This document shows positions 55,323-62,637 of a DNA stretch of 64,000 bases, piece after piece. Position 1 is the stretch's first letter; every line of letters starts with the position of its first letter. The stretch is from Flavobacterium sp. NKUCC04_CG. Lineage in GTDB: Bacteria; Bacteroidota; Bacteroidia; Flavobacteriales; Flavobacteriaceae. The position numbers were made by a program, and so were the translations under genes. Below the pieces are notes generated by a model. That model had not been told where the DNA came from. It searched no databases and saw only the letters and a list, made by a program, of their open reading frames with translations. The DNA is taken from the NCBI RefSeq assembly GCF_019345525.1, contig NZ_JAHKRA010000003.1, positions 202,910 through 266,909 of the forward strand, written 5' to 3'.

Positions 55323-56114
55323 CTATTTTAATTTCTTTTCTTTAATAAGAGACAAAATAGTTAAAACATACCCTTTTATTTCTTCACTATCAATACCACT
55401 TATTAAATTTCCTGAAACATTATTTACTAATTCTTCTGAATTTTCAACTCTGTTAAAATCTATCTCTTTTATAATTGATAATTTAAAACAAATCAAATGT
55501 AATTCACTTTCAATACTATTTCGCACCGTTATCAGCATTTCGTCTTCTTTTCCGTAAAATTTCAAAAAATAATTATATTTACTTAAGTAACTATCTAAAG
55601 CTGAAAAAACATATATAAGATACAAATGATAGCGTTCATTTTTAAATTCTTCTTCAGCCTGTATTAATTGGATATTCGCTAAAGCGTCATCAAGTTTGCT
55701 TTTTACATAATTAAAATAATTTTTATGTGTTTTGAATTCGTTCTTAAGCAAGTCTCCATCATCTTTTAACTCTGCCATCTTTTTTTCAAAAACACTTTCC
55801 TTATCCAAATACTTCTGATTAATTACATCAAACTTTTCCTCAATTAATTTGAAAGAAAAGAAACCAGCAAAAACTAATGCAACCCCAATAACTCCTATAA
55901 TCAAAGTAGTCGAATTATTTAATTGATTGAGATAAAAGGTTTCCTTATACTGTTCTCCGGAGAGCTCCTCCATCGTTTTTGTATCACAGACAGCTACTTT
56001 AGCTAAAGTTTGATTTAACGTATCTATTTTACTATTTAAACTTAAGGTATACAAAAACAATCCTAATATTAAAACACTCAAAACGATTGTAATGCAGATT
56101 AAAAATTTCTTCAT
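55323..56114 (-). CDS. Membrane protein with coiled coil, third gene of prophage envelope operon
   Basis: A 263-residue protein. TM1 is at the N-terminus (FLICITIVLSVLILGLFLYTL), a short external loop with one Cys follows, and TM2 at about 70-92 (TTLIIGVIGVALVFAGFFSF). A charged coiled coil (about 95-150) and a helical cytoplasmic domain come next. No known family. Its end lies 2 bases from the integrase stop (convergent). It starts 1 base after the SHOCT gene stop, so the three genes are coupled. Confidence 0.75.
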   Translation of the reverse strand: MKKFLICITIVLSVLILGLFLYTLSLNSKIDTLNQTLAKVAVCDTKTMEELSGEQYKETFYLNQLNNSTTLIIGVIGVALVFAGFFSFKLIEEKFDVINQKYLDKESVFEKKMAELKDDGDLLKNEFKTHKNYFNYVKSKLDDALANIQLIQAEEEFKNERYHLYLIYVFSALDSYLSKYNYFLKFYGKEDEMLITVRNSIESELHLICFKLSIIKEIDFNRVENSEELVNNVSGNLISGIDSEEIKGYVLTILSLIKEKKLK

Positions 56115-56115
56115 A

Positions 56116-56622
56116 TTATTCTTTAATAATTGTACTCATTTCGAGCTTTATTTTATCATATTCCTCTTCCGAAATCACTCCTAAATCCAACAATTCTTTA
56201 CTTTCTTTAAGCTTATCAATGGCTTGCACTCTGCTAATTTTTCCTTTAGGATTGATTATTTCTCCTGCTTCAAGTGCATTCTCATAATCTAAATCTAAAG
56301 GAGTCCATCCAAATCCTTTGAAGTGAAACCACATATTAAACCCGGTTTTTTCATTTCCATAGACCCTCATTTTATTAATGACGACTTTCTTTCCTCCGTG
56401 AGTAGCATGTACTTTTATATTGATTTGTAATAGATATCTGTAGCCATCGAAATCAGAAGCCTTACCTAGAATCAAAGTATCCCCCAATTTTAGAACATCT
56501 CCATTTTTAGATTTGTACTCAATAAAAGTTTCTCGATTTTTTGTGAAATTTCCATATTCACCTATTTGTGCAAAAGCAAATATAGGCAATACACAACATA
56601 TAAAAAGTAAATATTTTTTCAT
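56116..56622 (-). CDS. Exported protein with C-terminal SHOCT-like domain
   Basis: A 168-residue protein with signal peptide (ending FAFAQ). The middle is beta-rich (YRYLLQINIKVHATHGGKKVVINKMRVY). The last 40 residues (AIDKLKESKELLDLGVISEEEYDKIKLEM) fit the SHOCT short C-terminal domain, which usually tethers small proteins to partners. Middle gene of a tight three-gene operon, gaps of 2 and 1 bases. Function unknown. Confidence 0.78.
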   Translation of the reverse strand: MKKYLLFICCVLPIFAFAQIGEYGNFTKNRETFIEYKSKNGDVLKLGDTLILGKASDFDGYRYLLQINIKVHATHGGKKVVINKMRVYGNEKTGFNMWFHFKGFGWTPLDLDYENALEAGEIINPKGKISRVQAIDKLKESKELLDLGVISEEEYDKIKLEMSTIIKE

Positions 56623-56624
56623 GG

Positions 56625-57512
56625 TTATCGCTCTTTAGATGTTTTTAATATTCCATTCTCATCAAAACTATAAACATAATCTAGATACGCATAATCACGA
56701 TTATTTATATGTTCTAGTTGACCTAGTGTATAGTCTTGAAATTGATATAGACTTACCATATAGTCCGAATAAAAAGTGTAAAAAAACACTTTGAAATTGA
56801 TGTAGCCGTCTGGATGCTGAAATTTCTCTAAGGCTGGGTTTAAAAAGCCATCTGGTATGTTGGCAAATGCTTCACATTGCTCGTTAATAAAATCGATTAC
56901 CTTGTATTGATTTCCGTTAAAATACAGTGACGCTGCATAAGTAAACTGGTCAATCATATCAGAATGATGGAGACGAAAAGACTTTGTCCATTTGCTAAAC
57001 CCATCTGCTGGCGAGAATTTCACTAAAATACCGCCTTTAAAGTGAAGTAAATAATCATTTACTTTGTCTACAAATAGGCCTTCTTTATCAATATCTACAT
57101 TAAACAATTTAGAAAAATAATCAGAAGTTAGGGCCTTGTTTTTAATTCCATCTTCCAATTGTGATTCAATAGTATAAGGACGATAGTGTTTGTCTTTGTC
57201 AAAATCTTTAAAGTATTCACTGATAAAATTGTAGGGTAGGCTGTTTGTTTTTTCAGTCGTTATAACCGCAAAAGGTTCACTGCTAAAAGACTTAACTAAA
57301 ACAGTAACAACATCCTTATTTCCATACTCCCTATTGTTATAAGTGTAAAATTTTGGAGGCTCGTACCCTAGTTTCGTAGCTATTTGGTTTAATGTTGCTA
57401 CTGATGGTTCGAATTTCATAATCGTAAATTTATGATCTTCGATTTTAAATGTTCTAAATCCTTGCCCAAAAGAAATCTGACAAAAGAAAATAGTTATAAA
57501 TAAATATCTCAT
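56625..57512 (-). CDS. Hypothetical exported protein, first gene of prophage envelope operon
   Basis: A 295-residue protein with signal peptide (MRYLFITIFFCQISFGQ). The rest is a mix of helices and strands with many aromatic residues (GYINFKVFFYTFYSDYMVSLYQFQDYTLG), ending in a DYVYSFDENGILKTSKER tail. No recognised family. Starting after a good promoter, it leads the three-gene operon on the strand opposite to phage early genes, the usual setting for lysogenic-conversion or superinfection-exclusion genes. This is inference. Confidence 0.72.
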   Translation of the reverse strand: MRYLFITIFFCQISFGQGFRTFKIEDHKFTIMKFEPSVATLNQIATKLGYEPPKFYTYNNREYGNKDVVTVLVKSFSSEPFAVITTEKTNSLPYNFISEYFKDFDKDKHYRPYTIESQLEDGIKNKALTSDYFSKLFNVDIDKEGLFVDKVNDYLLHFKGGILVKFSPADGFSKWTKSFRLHHSDMIDQFTYAASLYFNGNQYKVIDFINEQCEAFANIPDGFLNPALEKFQHPDGYINFKVFFYTFYSDYMVSLYQFQDYTLGQLEHINNRDYAYLDYVYSFDENGILKTSKER

Positions 57513-57538
57513 AACACATAATTTAAAGTTAATGACCT

Positions 57539-57546
57539 CAAATATA
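57539..57546 (-). promoter_or_regulatory. Promoter (-7 box) of the prophage envelope operon
   Basis: TATATTTG on the minus strand, 26 bases before the ATG at 57512; independent of the repressor gene, so the operon can be expressed in the lysogen. Confidence 0.6.
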
Positions 57547-57658
57547 TGTAATTATGAAAAAAATAAAATATGGTTTGTCGTATTTTAACAGTGTTAAATA
57601 GTGAGTTTATTATCAGTACCTAAGAGAAAAAGTAAAGATATTAAATGCTTTGAATAGT

Positions 57659-58444
57659 CTAAAAAGTCCTTTTCACTACATTAAATATTTGTTTGACCTC
57701 GCTAATAGGAAACTCCAAGGTTTGGAATTTTGGATTTCGTGAAGCAAGTTCTAACATACCGGTTTCCTTGCAATAATTCACAATATCTTTATGGTAAATT
57801 CCAGTATTAGTGATCAAAATCATTCCATATCTGGTTTTATCAAAACCATTGTTCCATAAATGACTTCCAATTTCGCGTGCTAAAACTTCTGCCCCATCTG
57901 GAGTATCGTCGATATCACCTCCATTCATGGAATCTCCTACCGTTTTAAAACCTACATAATAACCACGCCCCACATAATCCACTGTAAAGGTGATTTTTTC
58001 AAAATCGTCACCGAGTTTAATATCATCTTGATAAACATCTAGATAACTAACATACGAAGAAAATGGAACTTTTACTACCTCTAATTTAATTCTTCCATTG
58101 GGTAGTAGAAAAAATGTATTGCCATTTGAGTTTGTTACGATTTCAATTTCATCGTCATCAATAGTGTCGTCATTGATAAAAACGGCATTAGATTCTGAAA
58201 ATGGTTTTTTCATTATTTCAGTGCCCATTGAATTCAACATTTTGCCTTGTCCTGTAAACAGCCAATTTGCATTAAGATCAGTATACGTTTCTAAAATTTT
58301 CGAAATATTATCTTGAGATAATGCGCCTCTTTTTCTTGCTTTACCAATAATACCATTTGATAACCCAGCTTCAAGGGTGATTCGATTATCATTTAACCCA
58401 CTGTAAATCATAAACTTATCAAGTTTTTCAAATAAATCTATCAT
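57659..58444 (-). CDS. Prophage repressor, HTH plus S24 peptidase-like domain
   Basis: A 261-residue CI/LexA-like protein. The N-terminal region (FEKLDKFMIYSGLNDNRITLEAGLSNGIIGKARKRG) is a helix-turn-helix of phage-repressor type. A linker and an S24-like C-terminal domain follow, with the Ser nucleophile in VGDSMNGG and a Lys in GIYHKDIV. It probably keeps the prophage silent and may be inactivated by RecA-stimulated self-cleavage, though the cleavage site is not obvious. Divergent from the early genes, with the operator in between. Confidence 0.88.
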   Translation of the reverse strand: MIDLFEKLDKFMIYSGLNDNRITLEAGLSNGIIGKARKRGALSQDNISKILETYTDLNANWLFTGQGKMLNSMGTEIMKKPFSESNAVFINDDTIDDDEIEIVTNSNGNTFFLLPNGRIKLEVVKVPFSSYVSYLDVYQDDIKLGDDFEKITFTVDYVGRGYYVGFKTVGDSMNGGDIDDTPDGAEVLAREIGSHLWNNGFDKTRYGMILITNTGIYHKDIVNYCKETGMLELASRNPKFQTLEFPISEVKQIFNVVKRTF

Positions 58445-58461
58445 TTTTGATATATTAAATA

Positions 58462-58502
58462 TTGTTTATATAGTAATATTGATATATATTTATTGTATCA
58501 AT
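58462..58502 (+). promoter_or_regulatory. Early promoter with operator of the prophage repressor
   Basis: TTG (58462-58464), 20-bp spacer and TATATTTA (58485-58492), one base off consensus. An inverted repeat ATTGATA-N11-TATCAAT (58478-58502) overlaps the -7 box, as expected for repressor-controlled early transcription. Confidence 0.5.
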
Positions 58503-58543
58503 TAAAATTGACTGCAAAGTTTATTTTTAAATACAGTCTTGAC

Positions 58544-58810
58544 ATGACAAACAAAAGTATGAAAAAAAGCATTGAAATAACGGCAGTAGATGATGAAATG
58601 GCAAATAGAGCCTATGCGCTATGGTTACTTAATGAATTTCGGGCTTTGGGATTTGAGTCCAGAAAGGCCTTTGTCAATGTAGTTATGGATTATCTACCTG
58701 AACTCAACTCCTTTCAAGGAGGTTGTCGATTGAATAATTTTTGGGCAAGCCGTGAATTTGGATTGTCCGAAGAGTTGGAGAAAGTATTGGAACATTTAAA
58801 AAATTCTTAA
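58544..58810 (+). CDS. Prophage early protein of unknown function
   Basis: An 88-residue protein (start 58544, MTNKSMKKSIEITAVDDE; 58559 is also possible). An earlier in-frame start at 58493 would lie inside the operator. The body is helical (YALWLLNEFRALGFESRKAFVNVVMDYL). It occupies the position of cro/cII-type genes next to the repressor, but no helix-turn-helix is clear. Confidence 0.6.
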   Translation: MTNKSMKKSIEITAVDDEMANRAYALWLLNEFRALGFESRKAFVNVVMDYLPELNSFQGGCRLNNFWASREFGLSEELEKVLEHLKNS

Positions 58811-58812
58811 AC

Positions 58813-59121
58813 ATGGAAGTTGTAAACGCAAAAGACTTTATGGCGCTTCTAAAAGAGAATGATATGGTGATCGTTTCCCGGAAAGATTTGGGAATCGATC
58901 AGCAGATTGAAATTAACCTCGTTAGAGAGCGCATAAAAAAACAAGGATACGGAAACCTACAGGATATGATTAACGCCAAATGGTTTCGCGTAAAAACCAC
59001 ACACGGACTAAATCACTGGATAAAGGCAGGAAAGATTAGACCCGAAGAATTATACATCAACAAAAAAGGTAAGGTTCACATACTTTTTGAAGCTGTGGAG
59101 TTTATAAACAGAAGAGCATAA
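58813..59121 (+). CDS. Prophage early protein, possible DNA-binding
   Basis: A 102-residue protein, 2 bases after the preceding stop. Charged and helical, with a segment YGNLQDMINAKWFRVKTTHGLNHWIKAGKIRPEELYINKKGKVHIL, which resembles small winged-helix or excisionase-like proteins used in regulation. No confident family. Confidence 0.6.
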   Translation: MEVVNAKDFMALLKENDMVIVSRKDLGIDQQIEINLVRERIKKQGYGNLQDMINAKWFRVKTTHGLNHWIKAGKIRPEELYINKKGKVHILFEAVEFINRRA

Positions 59122-59122
59122 T

Positions 59123-59311
59123 ATGAAACGTTTAAACCAAATAATCCGTAGAATTCCTGTTTTAACAAAGAAAAGAAAACAGAATAAACTGGATGAATCG
59201 GTTTTAACCAAAATTCAACCAGTAGAGAAAAGGGATTGCTCCAAAAACTGCTTTCCGGAATCCTGGTTTGCGGAGATTGAACAATGTAAAATCTGTAGAA
59301 AGAAATTTTAA
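59123..59311 (+). CDS. Small Cys-rich prophage protein
   Basis: A 62-residue basic protein with four cysteines at its C-terminus (DCSKNCFPES and EQCKICRKKF: CxxxC ... CxxC), a likely zinc ribbon. It follows the previous gene after 1 base. Possibly nucleic-acid binding; no function known. Confidence 0.5.
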   Translation: MKRLNQIIRRIPVLTKKRKQNKLDESVLTKIQPVEKRDCSKNCFPESWFAEIEQCKICRKKF

Positions 59312-59346
59312 GATGAAAAAAATTAACCGATCAAAAACGAATTACC

Positions 59347-59997
59347 ATGGAACCATCCTTTTATGCCATCATACCCGCAGATGTTCGCTATGACGAACGC
59401 CTTAAACCCAATGCCAAATTACTATATGGCGAAATTACCGCATTAGCACAAAGAGAGGGATTTTGTTGGGCGGGAAATGAATATTTTGCGAACCTCTATA
59501 AAGTATCTAATGAGACCATATCGCGCTGGGTTTCCCAATTATGTGCCTACGGATATATCGATGTAGAAATCTTTAAAAATGATGGAAATAAACGTCGAAT
59601 AGCTATTGACAAAAAAGTCAAGACCTATTGTCAAAAAGATCAAGAGGTATTGACAAAAAAATCAATAGCTATTGACAAAAAAGTCAACTCTAATATAAGG
59701 ATTATTAATACAAGTAATAATACAATTAATAGAGAGAGAAAAGCACTCGCTTTTTTACAAGAAAATGCTCCTATGCTTTTTGAAGATTGGCAGATGAAAT
59801 TCAAATCCAAGATTCACGATTTTACAAAATTCTCGGAACTCTTTAATTGCAAATACGATGAAGAAGACCTGGAATACTCCTCAAAAAAAATCAATGCTCG
59901 CTTAACGCGTTTCGCGATTAATTACATAGAACGTCAAGACCCCCAAAAACAACTTACTCCAGAAACTACACCTGCCTATCGAAAACTAAAATTCTAA
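59347..59997 (+). CDS. Phage replication organizer, helix-turn-helix initiator (lambda O-like role)
   Basis: A 216-residue protein. The N-terminal winged helix-turn-helix (KLLYGEITALAQREGFCWAGNEYFANLYKVSNETISRWVSQLCAYGYIDVEI) is that of phage replisome organizers. The middle (about 86-114) is low-complexity Lys-rich and coincides with four 22-bp-period DNA repeats, and the C-terminus is helical. The gene directly precedes a DnaB-type helicase gene (3-base gap), as O precedes P in lambda. It probably binds the iterons in its own gene and recruits the helicase. Confidence 0.82.
   Translation: MEPSFYAIIPADVRYDERLKPNAKLLYGEITALAQREGFCWAGNEYFANLYKVSNETISRWVSQLCAYGYIDVEIFKNDGNKRRIAIDKKVKTYCQKDQEVLTKKSIAIDKKVNSNIRIINTSNNTINRERKALAFLQENAPMLFEDWQMKFKSKIHDFTKFSELFNCKYDEEDLEYSSKKINARLTRFAINYIERQDPQKQLTPETTPAYRKLKF
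59603..59687 (+). repeat. Four iterons with exact 22-bp period inside the initiator gene (putative prophage origin)
   Basis: Four 19-bp units of consensus CTATTGACAAAAAAGTCAA start at 59603, 59625, 59647 and 59669; units 1 and 4 are identical, and 2 and 3 differ at 2-4 bases. Each has inner dyad symmetry TTGAC-N6-GTCAA. The 22-bp period is about two helical turns and is not a multiple of three, so the repetition is not a protein repeat. A very AT-rich stretch (59688-59735) follows, a likely unwinding element. Confidence 0.75.
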
Positions 59998-60000
59998 GTT

Positions 60001-61428
60001 ATGACAGCTACCACTCCCTTGATACCGCCACACGATATAAAAATTGAAGAATCCATCCTGGGTTCTATGATTGCTACCAAGCAAGGTTTAGACGACGCCA
60101 TGCAGATTCTAAAAGACCCTACAATCTTTTTTAAGCCCGAACACATCGATATATTTTTTGCCATCCAACAGATGTACACCAATAGTGAACCCATCGATTT
60201 AGAAACACTTTCAGCTAAGATGCGCGCCCTAAAAAAGCCTAACGAGATTCTTTTGATTGAACTTGTGCGAAAAACGGTTTCGGCTGCACATATCGAATAT
60301 CATTGTCGCCTGCTACTTCAATTTAAAATGCGTCGAATGATCGTCTTGTTTAACGCACAAATCACTGCGATGGCCATGGATGAAAGCATAGATGTTTTTG
60401 ATTTAATGGCTCGCTGGACCAAAGAGTTTGATACAGTTAATAATCTAATTTTAACCGGCCGAAAAACACAAACAATAGCCGAAGCGTTATTCGACTTAGG
60501 CAAACGAATCGAGCTTATCAGTAAATCCACAACAGAAACACCTCTAACCGGAATTCATACAGGATTCAAACGAATCAATCATTTTACAGGTGGCTATCAA
60601 CCACAGGATCTTGTGATATTAGCTGCACGCCCAGGAATGGGTAAAACGGCAAAAGCATTAAAAACAGTAGTAGAAAATGCAAAGATAAATGTTCCAGTTG
60701 GTATCATTTCGTTAGAAATGTCAGTACAACAAATAATAGCTCGTATAGTAGCAATCGACACAAATTTCCACCTAAAACAACTTTTAAAAACGGGTTTTGA
60801 TAAATTACAATATTTTGATTCCTACCATCAACATACCGTGCGAATAGCCAAATATCCTATCTATATGGATGATTCCGGTAATTCAGACATAACTGATATC
60901 ATCATACTCGCAAGGATGTGGAAACGCAAATATGGAATTAAACTGTTAGTGATCGATTACCTGCAATTGATGACTGATAAGTCACGAGGGCATAACCGAG
61001 AGAATGAAGTTTCTTCTGTGAGTCGCAGATTAAAGCTCTTGGCAAAAGAATTAGAAATACCAGTAATCGTTCTGGCTCAACTGTCTCGAGCTGTTGAAAC
61101 ACGCGGTGCAACCAAAAGACCGATGTTGTCGGATATTCGAGAGAGTGGTTCCATTGAGCAGGATGCAGACATCGTGGAGTTTATATATCGTCCCGAATAT
61201 TACAGCATTGATGCGAAGAATTGGGATGAAGAGATGGTGGCTGAAGGAGCCAATACCGAAATCATATTTGCTAAATACAGAGCGGGAAGCATCGGAACGA
61301 CCTACTTAAAATGGCTTGGGAATAAAACCAAGTTTATAGACCCCACGGACGATAAGGAAACAGAGAACCAATACAAGGAAGAAGTGGCAGAACAAACTGA
61401 AACCGACAATGACGAAGTAATATTTTAA
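60001..61428 (+). CDS. Replicative DNA helicase (DnaB family), phage-encoded
   Basis: A 475-residue hexameric helicase. The N-terminal DnaB domain (IEESILGSMIATKQGLDDAM, about 12-105) precedes the RecA-like motor with Walker A AARPGMGKTA, Walker B LLVIDYLQLM and the HNRENEVSSVSRRLKLLAKELEIPVIVLAQLSR core, then SDIRESGSIEQDADIVEF. It is loaded by the upstream initiator in place of the host helicase. An acidic tail ends the protein. Confidence 0.93.
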   Translation: MTATTPLIPPHDIKIEESILGSMIATKQGLDDAMQILKDPTIFFKPEHIDIFFAIQQMYTNSEPIDLETLSAKMRALKKPNEILLIELVRKTVSAAHIEYHCRLLLQFKMRRMIVLFNAQITAMAMDESIDVFDLMARWTKEFDTVNNLILTGRKTQTIAEALFDLGKRIELISKSTTETPLTGIHTGFKRINHFTGGYQPQDLVILAARPGMGKTAKALKTVVENAKINVPVGIISLEMSVQQIIARIVAIDTNFHLKQLLKTGFDKLQYFDSYHQHTVRIAKYPIYMDDSGNSDITDIIILARMWKRKYGIKLLVIDYLQLMTDKSRGHNRENEVSSVSRRLKLLAKELEIPVIVLAQLSRAVETRGATKRPMLSDIRESGSIEQDADIVEFIYRPEYYSIDAKNWDEEMVAEGANTEIIFAKYRAGSIGTTYLKWLGNKTKFIDPTDDKETENQYKEEVAEQTETDNDEVIF

Positions 61429-61431
61429 TAT

Positions 61432-61725
61432 ATGGCTAAACGAATACAAAGAGTAAAGAGACCCTGGATCGTAAAACGAAAACCGTTTGCAAGAGCAATT
61501 GCCAATCAATCGTTTTACAACTCCAGAACATGGAGGAAGTTGCGCCGATTTTTTCTTGACAACAATCCACTGTGTGTAAGATGTGAGGCGAATGGTATGA
61601 TAATACCGGCAACTGTTGCCGATCATATCATACCGATTAATAAAGGCGGTGAACCGCTGAATGAGAATAACCTACAAGCACTGTGTACGCCTTGTCACAA
61701 TTCTAAATCTGCGCGAGATAAATAA
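61432..61725 (+). CDS. HNH endonuclease
   Basis: A 97-residue protein with the HNH core: CVRCEANG zinc pair, ADHIIPINKGG with the catalytic His, NLQALCTPCHNSKSARDK with the second zinc pair and the final His. Small HNH genes next to terminase genes take part in cleavage at cos sites in many siphophages. It starts 3 bases after the helicase stop. Confidence 0.9.
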   Translation: MAKRIQRVKRPWIVKRKPFARAIANQSFYNSRTWRKLRRFFLDNNPLCVRCEANGMIIPATVADHIIPINKGGEPLNENNLQALCTPCHNSKSARDK

Positions 61726-61862
61726 ATCTATTTCACAAAGCAGGGTCATAAAAAAGGGATATGGCATCAAATCACGAGAACAAAAAATGGCTGTACATCG
61801 CCTGTTAGCGGGATTTTTACTCGTAGGCTAATTTAGGGAGGGGGGGTATAAAATACAGAGTT
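61726..61862 (+). other. Non-coding segment between HNH and small terminase, possible cos region
   Basis: 137 bases with no gene and a striking G tract GGGAGGGGGGG at 61836-61846 just before the small terminase start. Cos sites of HNH-bearing phages commonly lie here; this is inference. Confidence 0.35.
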
Positions 61863-62345
61863 ATGAAAGTGATAAAAAATGCAGATGAAGTGAATTGGAA
61901 TTCAGCTTCATCAATTGGAAAGAATGAGAATCTTTATGATGTATTAACGAGTTTACCAACTCCAGATAAACGCTTCCGTTTATCCACGGAACAAAAATAT
62001 TGGTATAAATATTTTGGTGAGCAACTAGTCGCTTCCAAAAAACTAACTAAACCCGATCTGATTCATTTACACCGACTCGCGACTTCCGTTGATTATTACA
62101 TTCAAGCAGAAATAAAAATCAACGAATTGGGTTTTGAGGGTGGCTTAATACAAATTTTCAAGGGAGGTGCAACAAACGTTAGCGGTTATGTAACCATTCG
62201 AGAAAAGATGATCAAAGACATGGATGAGTTATCCAAGCATTTTGGGTTTTCGTTTAAGGACAGAACAAAATTACTGGATTTACCAAAAGGTAATCCTGGA
62301 CAGATGGATTTGTTTGAAAGCTTTTTGCGAAAAAGCCATTATTAA
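61863..62345 (+). CDS. Phage terminase small subunit, P27 family-like
   Basis: A 160-residue protein, probably the DNA-recognition subunit of the packaging machine. The helical pattern FGEQLVASKKLTKPDLIHLHRLATSVDYYIQAEIKINELG and the late FGFSFKDRTKLL fit P27-type small terminases (the latter equals LGLTPSSRxKL of the family). It lies between the HNH and the large terminase genes. Confidence 0.78.
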   Translation: MKVIKNADEVNWNSASSIGKNENLYDVLTSLPTPDKRFRLSTEQKYWYKYFGEQLVASKKLTKPDLIHLHRLATSVDYYIQAEIKINELGFEGGLIQIFKGGATNVSGYVTIREKMIKDMDELSKHFGFSFKDRTKLLDLPKGNPGQMDLFESFLRKSHY

Positions 62346-62361
62346 TACTATTTACAAATAA

Positions 62362-62387
62362 AAAATCACGCTTTTCAACGTGATTTT
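62362..62387. terminator. Hairpin between small terminase and YodC-like gene
   Basis: 9-bp perfect stem (62362-62370 / 62379-62387) with an 8-base loop; convergent terminator. Confidence 0.65.
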
Positions 62388-62391
62388 GCCC

Positions 62392-62559
62392 CTAAATTTT
62401 ATCTAAAACAAAATACGGTAACTTTCCATATTCAAATTTTTTATTTAGGTCACTAAAAAACACAACATGAATAGTATCACCATCAATGGCCCCAATAGTA
62501 AATGGCTGGCTTCCACTTTTTAAAACAACAATTTCACCTAATTTAAATTCGTGATTCAT
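62392..62559 (-). CDS. YodC/DUF2158-like small protein (moron gene)
   Basis: A 55-residue protein starting MNHEFKLGEIVVLKSGSQPFTIGAID, matching the small YodC-type (DUF2158) fold, GDxVxLKSGGPxMTV in the family. The start at 62559 is chosen because the ORF-extending codon at 62595 lies in the promoter box. It runs against the phage genes and has its own promoter and terminator, marks of an added moron gene. Confidence 0.7.
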   Translation of the reverse strand: MNHEFKLGEIVVLKSGSQPFTIGAIDGDTIHVVFFSDLNKKFEYGKLPYFVLDKI

Positions 62560-62587
62560 AATTTCAAACTTTAATTTGTTAATACAA

Positions 62588-62617
62588 TCAAACATACTAC
62601 ACTAGTATAAAAAAACA
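62588..62617 (-). promoter_or_regulatory. Promoter of the YodC-like gene
   Basis: Minus strand: TTG (62617-62615), 19-bp spacer, TATGTTTG (62595-62588); about 28 bases before the ATG at 62559. Confidence 0.65.
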
Positions 62618-62637
62618 ATACGTAAAACCACAATAGA

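Noticed and set aside
58493..58543. Longer N-terminus for the first early gene
   Set aside because: The extension starts at the operator and lies before the expected transcription start.
59603..59687. The repeats as a CRISPR array
   Set aside because: Units are separated by 3 bases, not by unique spacers, and lie inside a coding gene.
61760..61832. Two tiny ORFs (about 14-15 codons) between HNH and small terminase
   Set aside because: Too short, no family likeness, and in a region more likely to be a packaging site.
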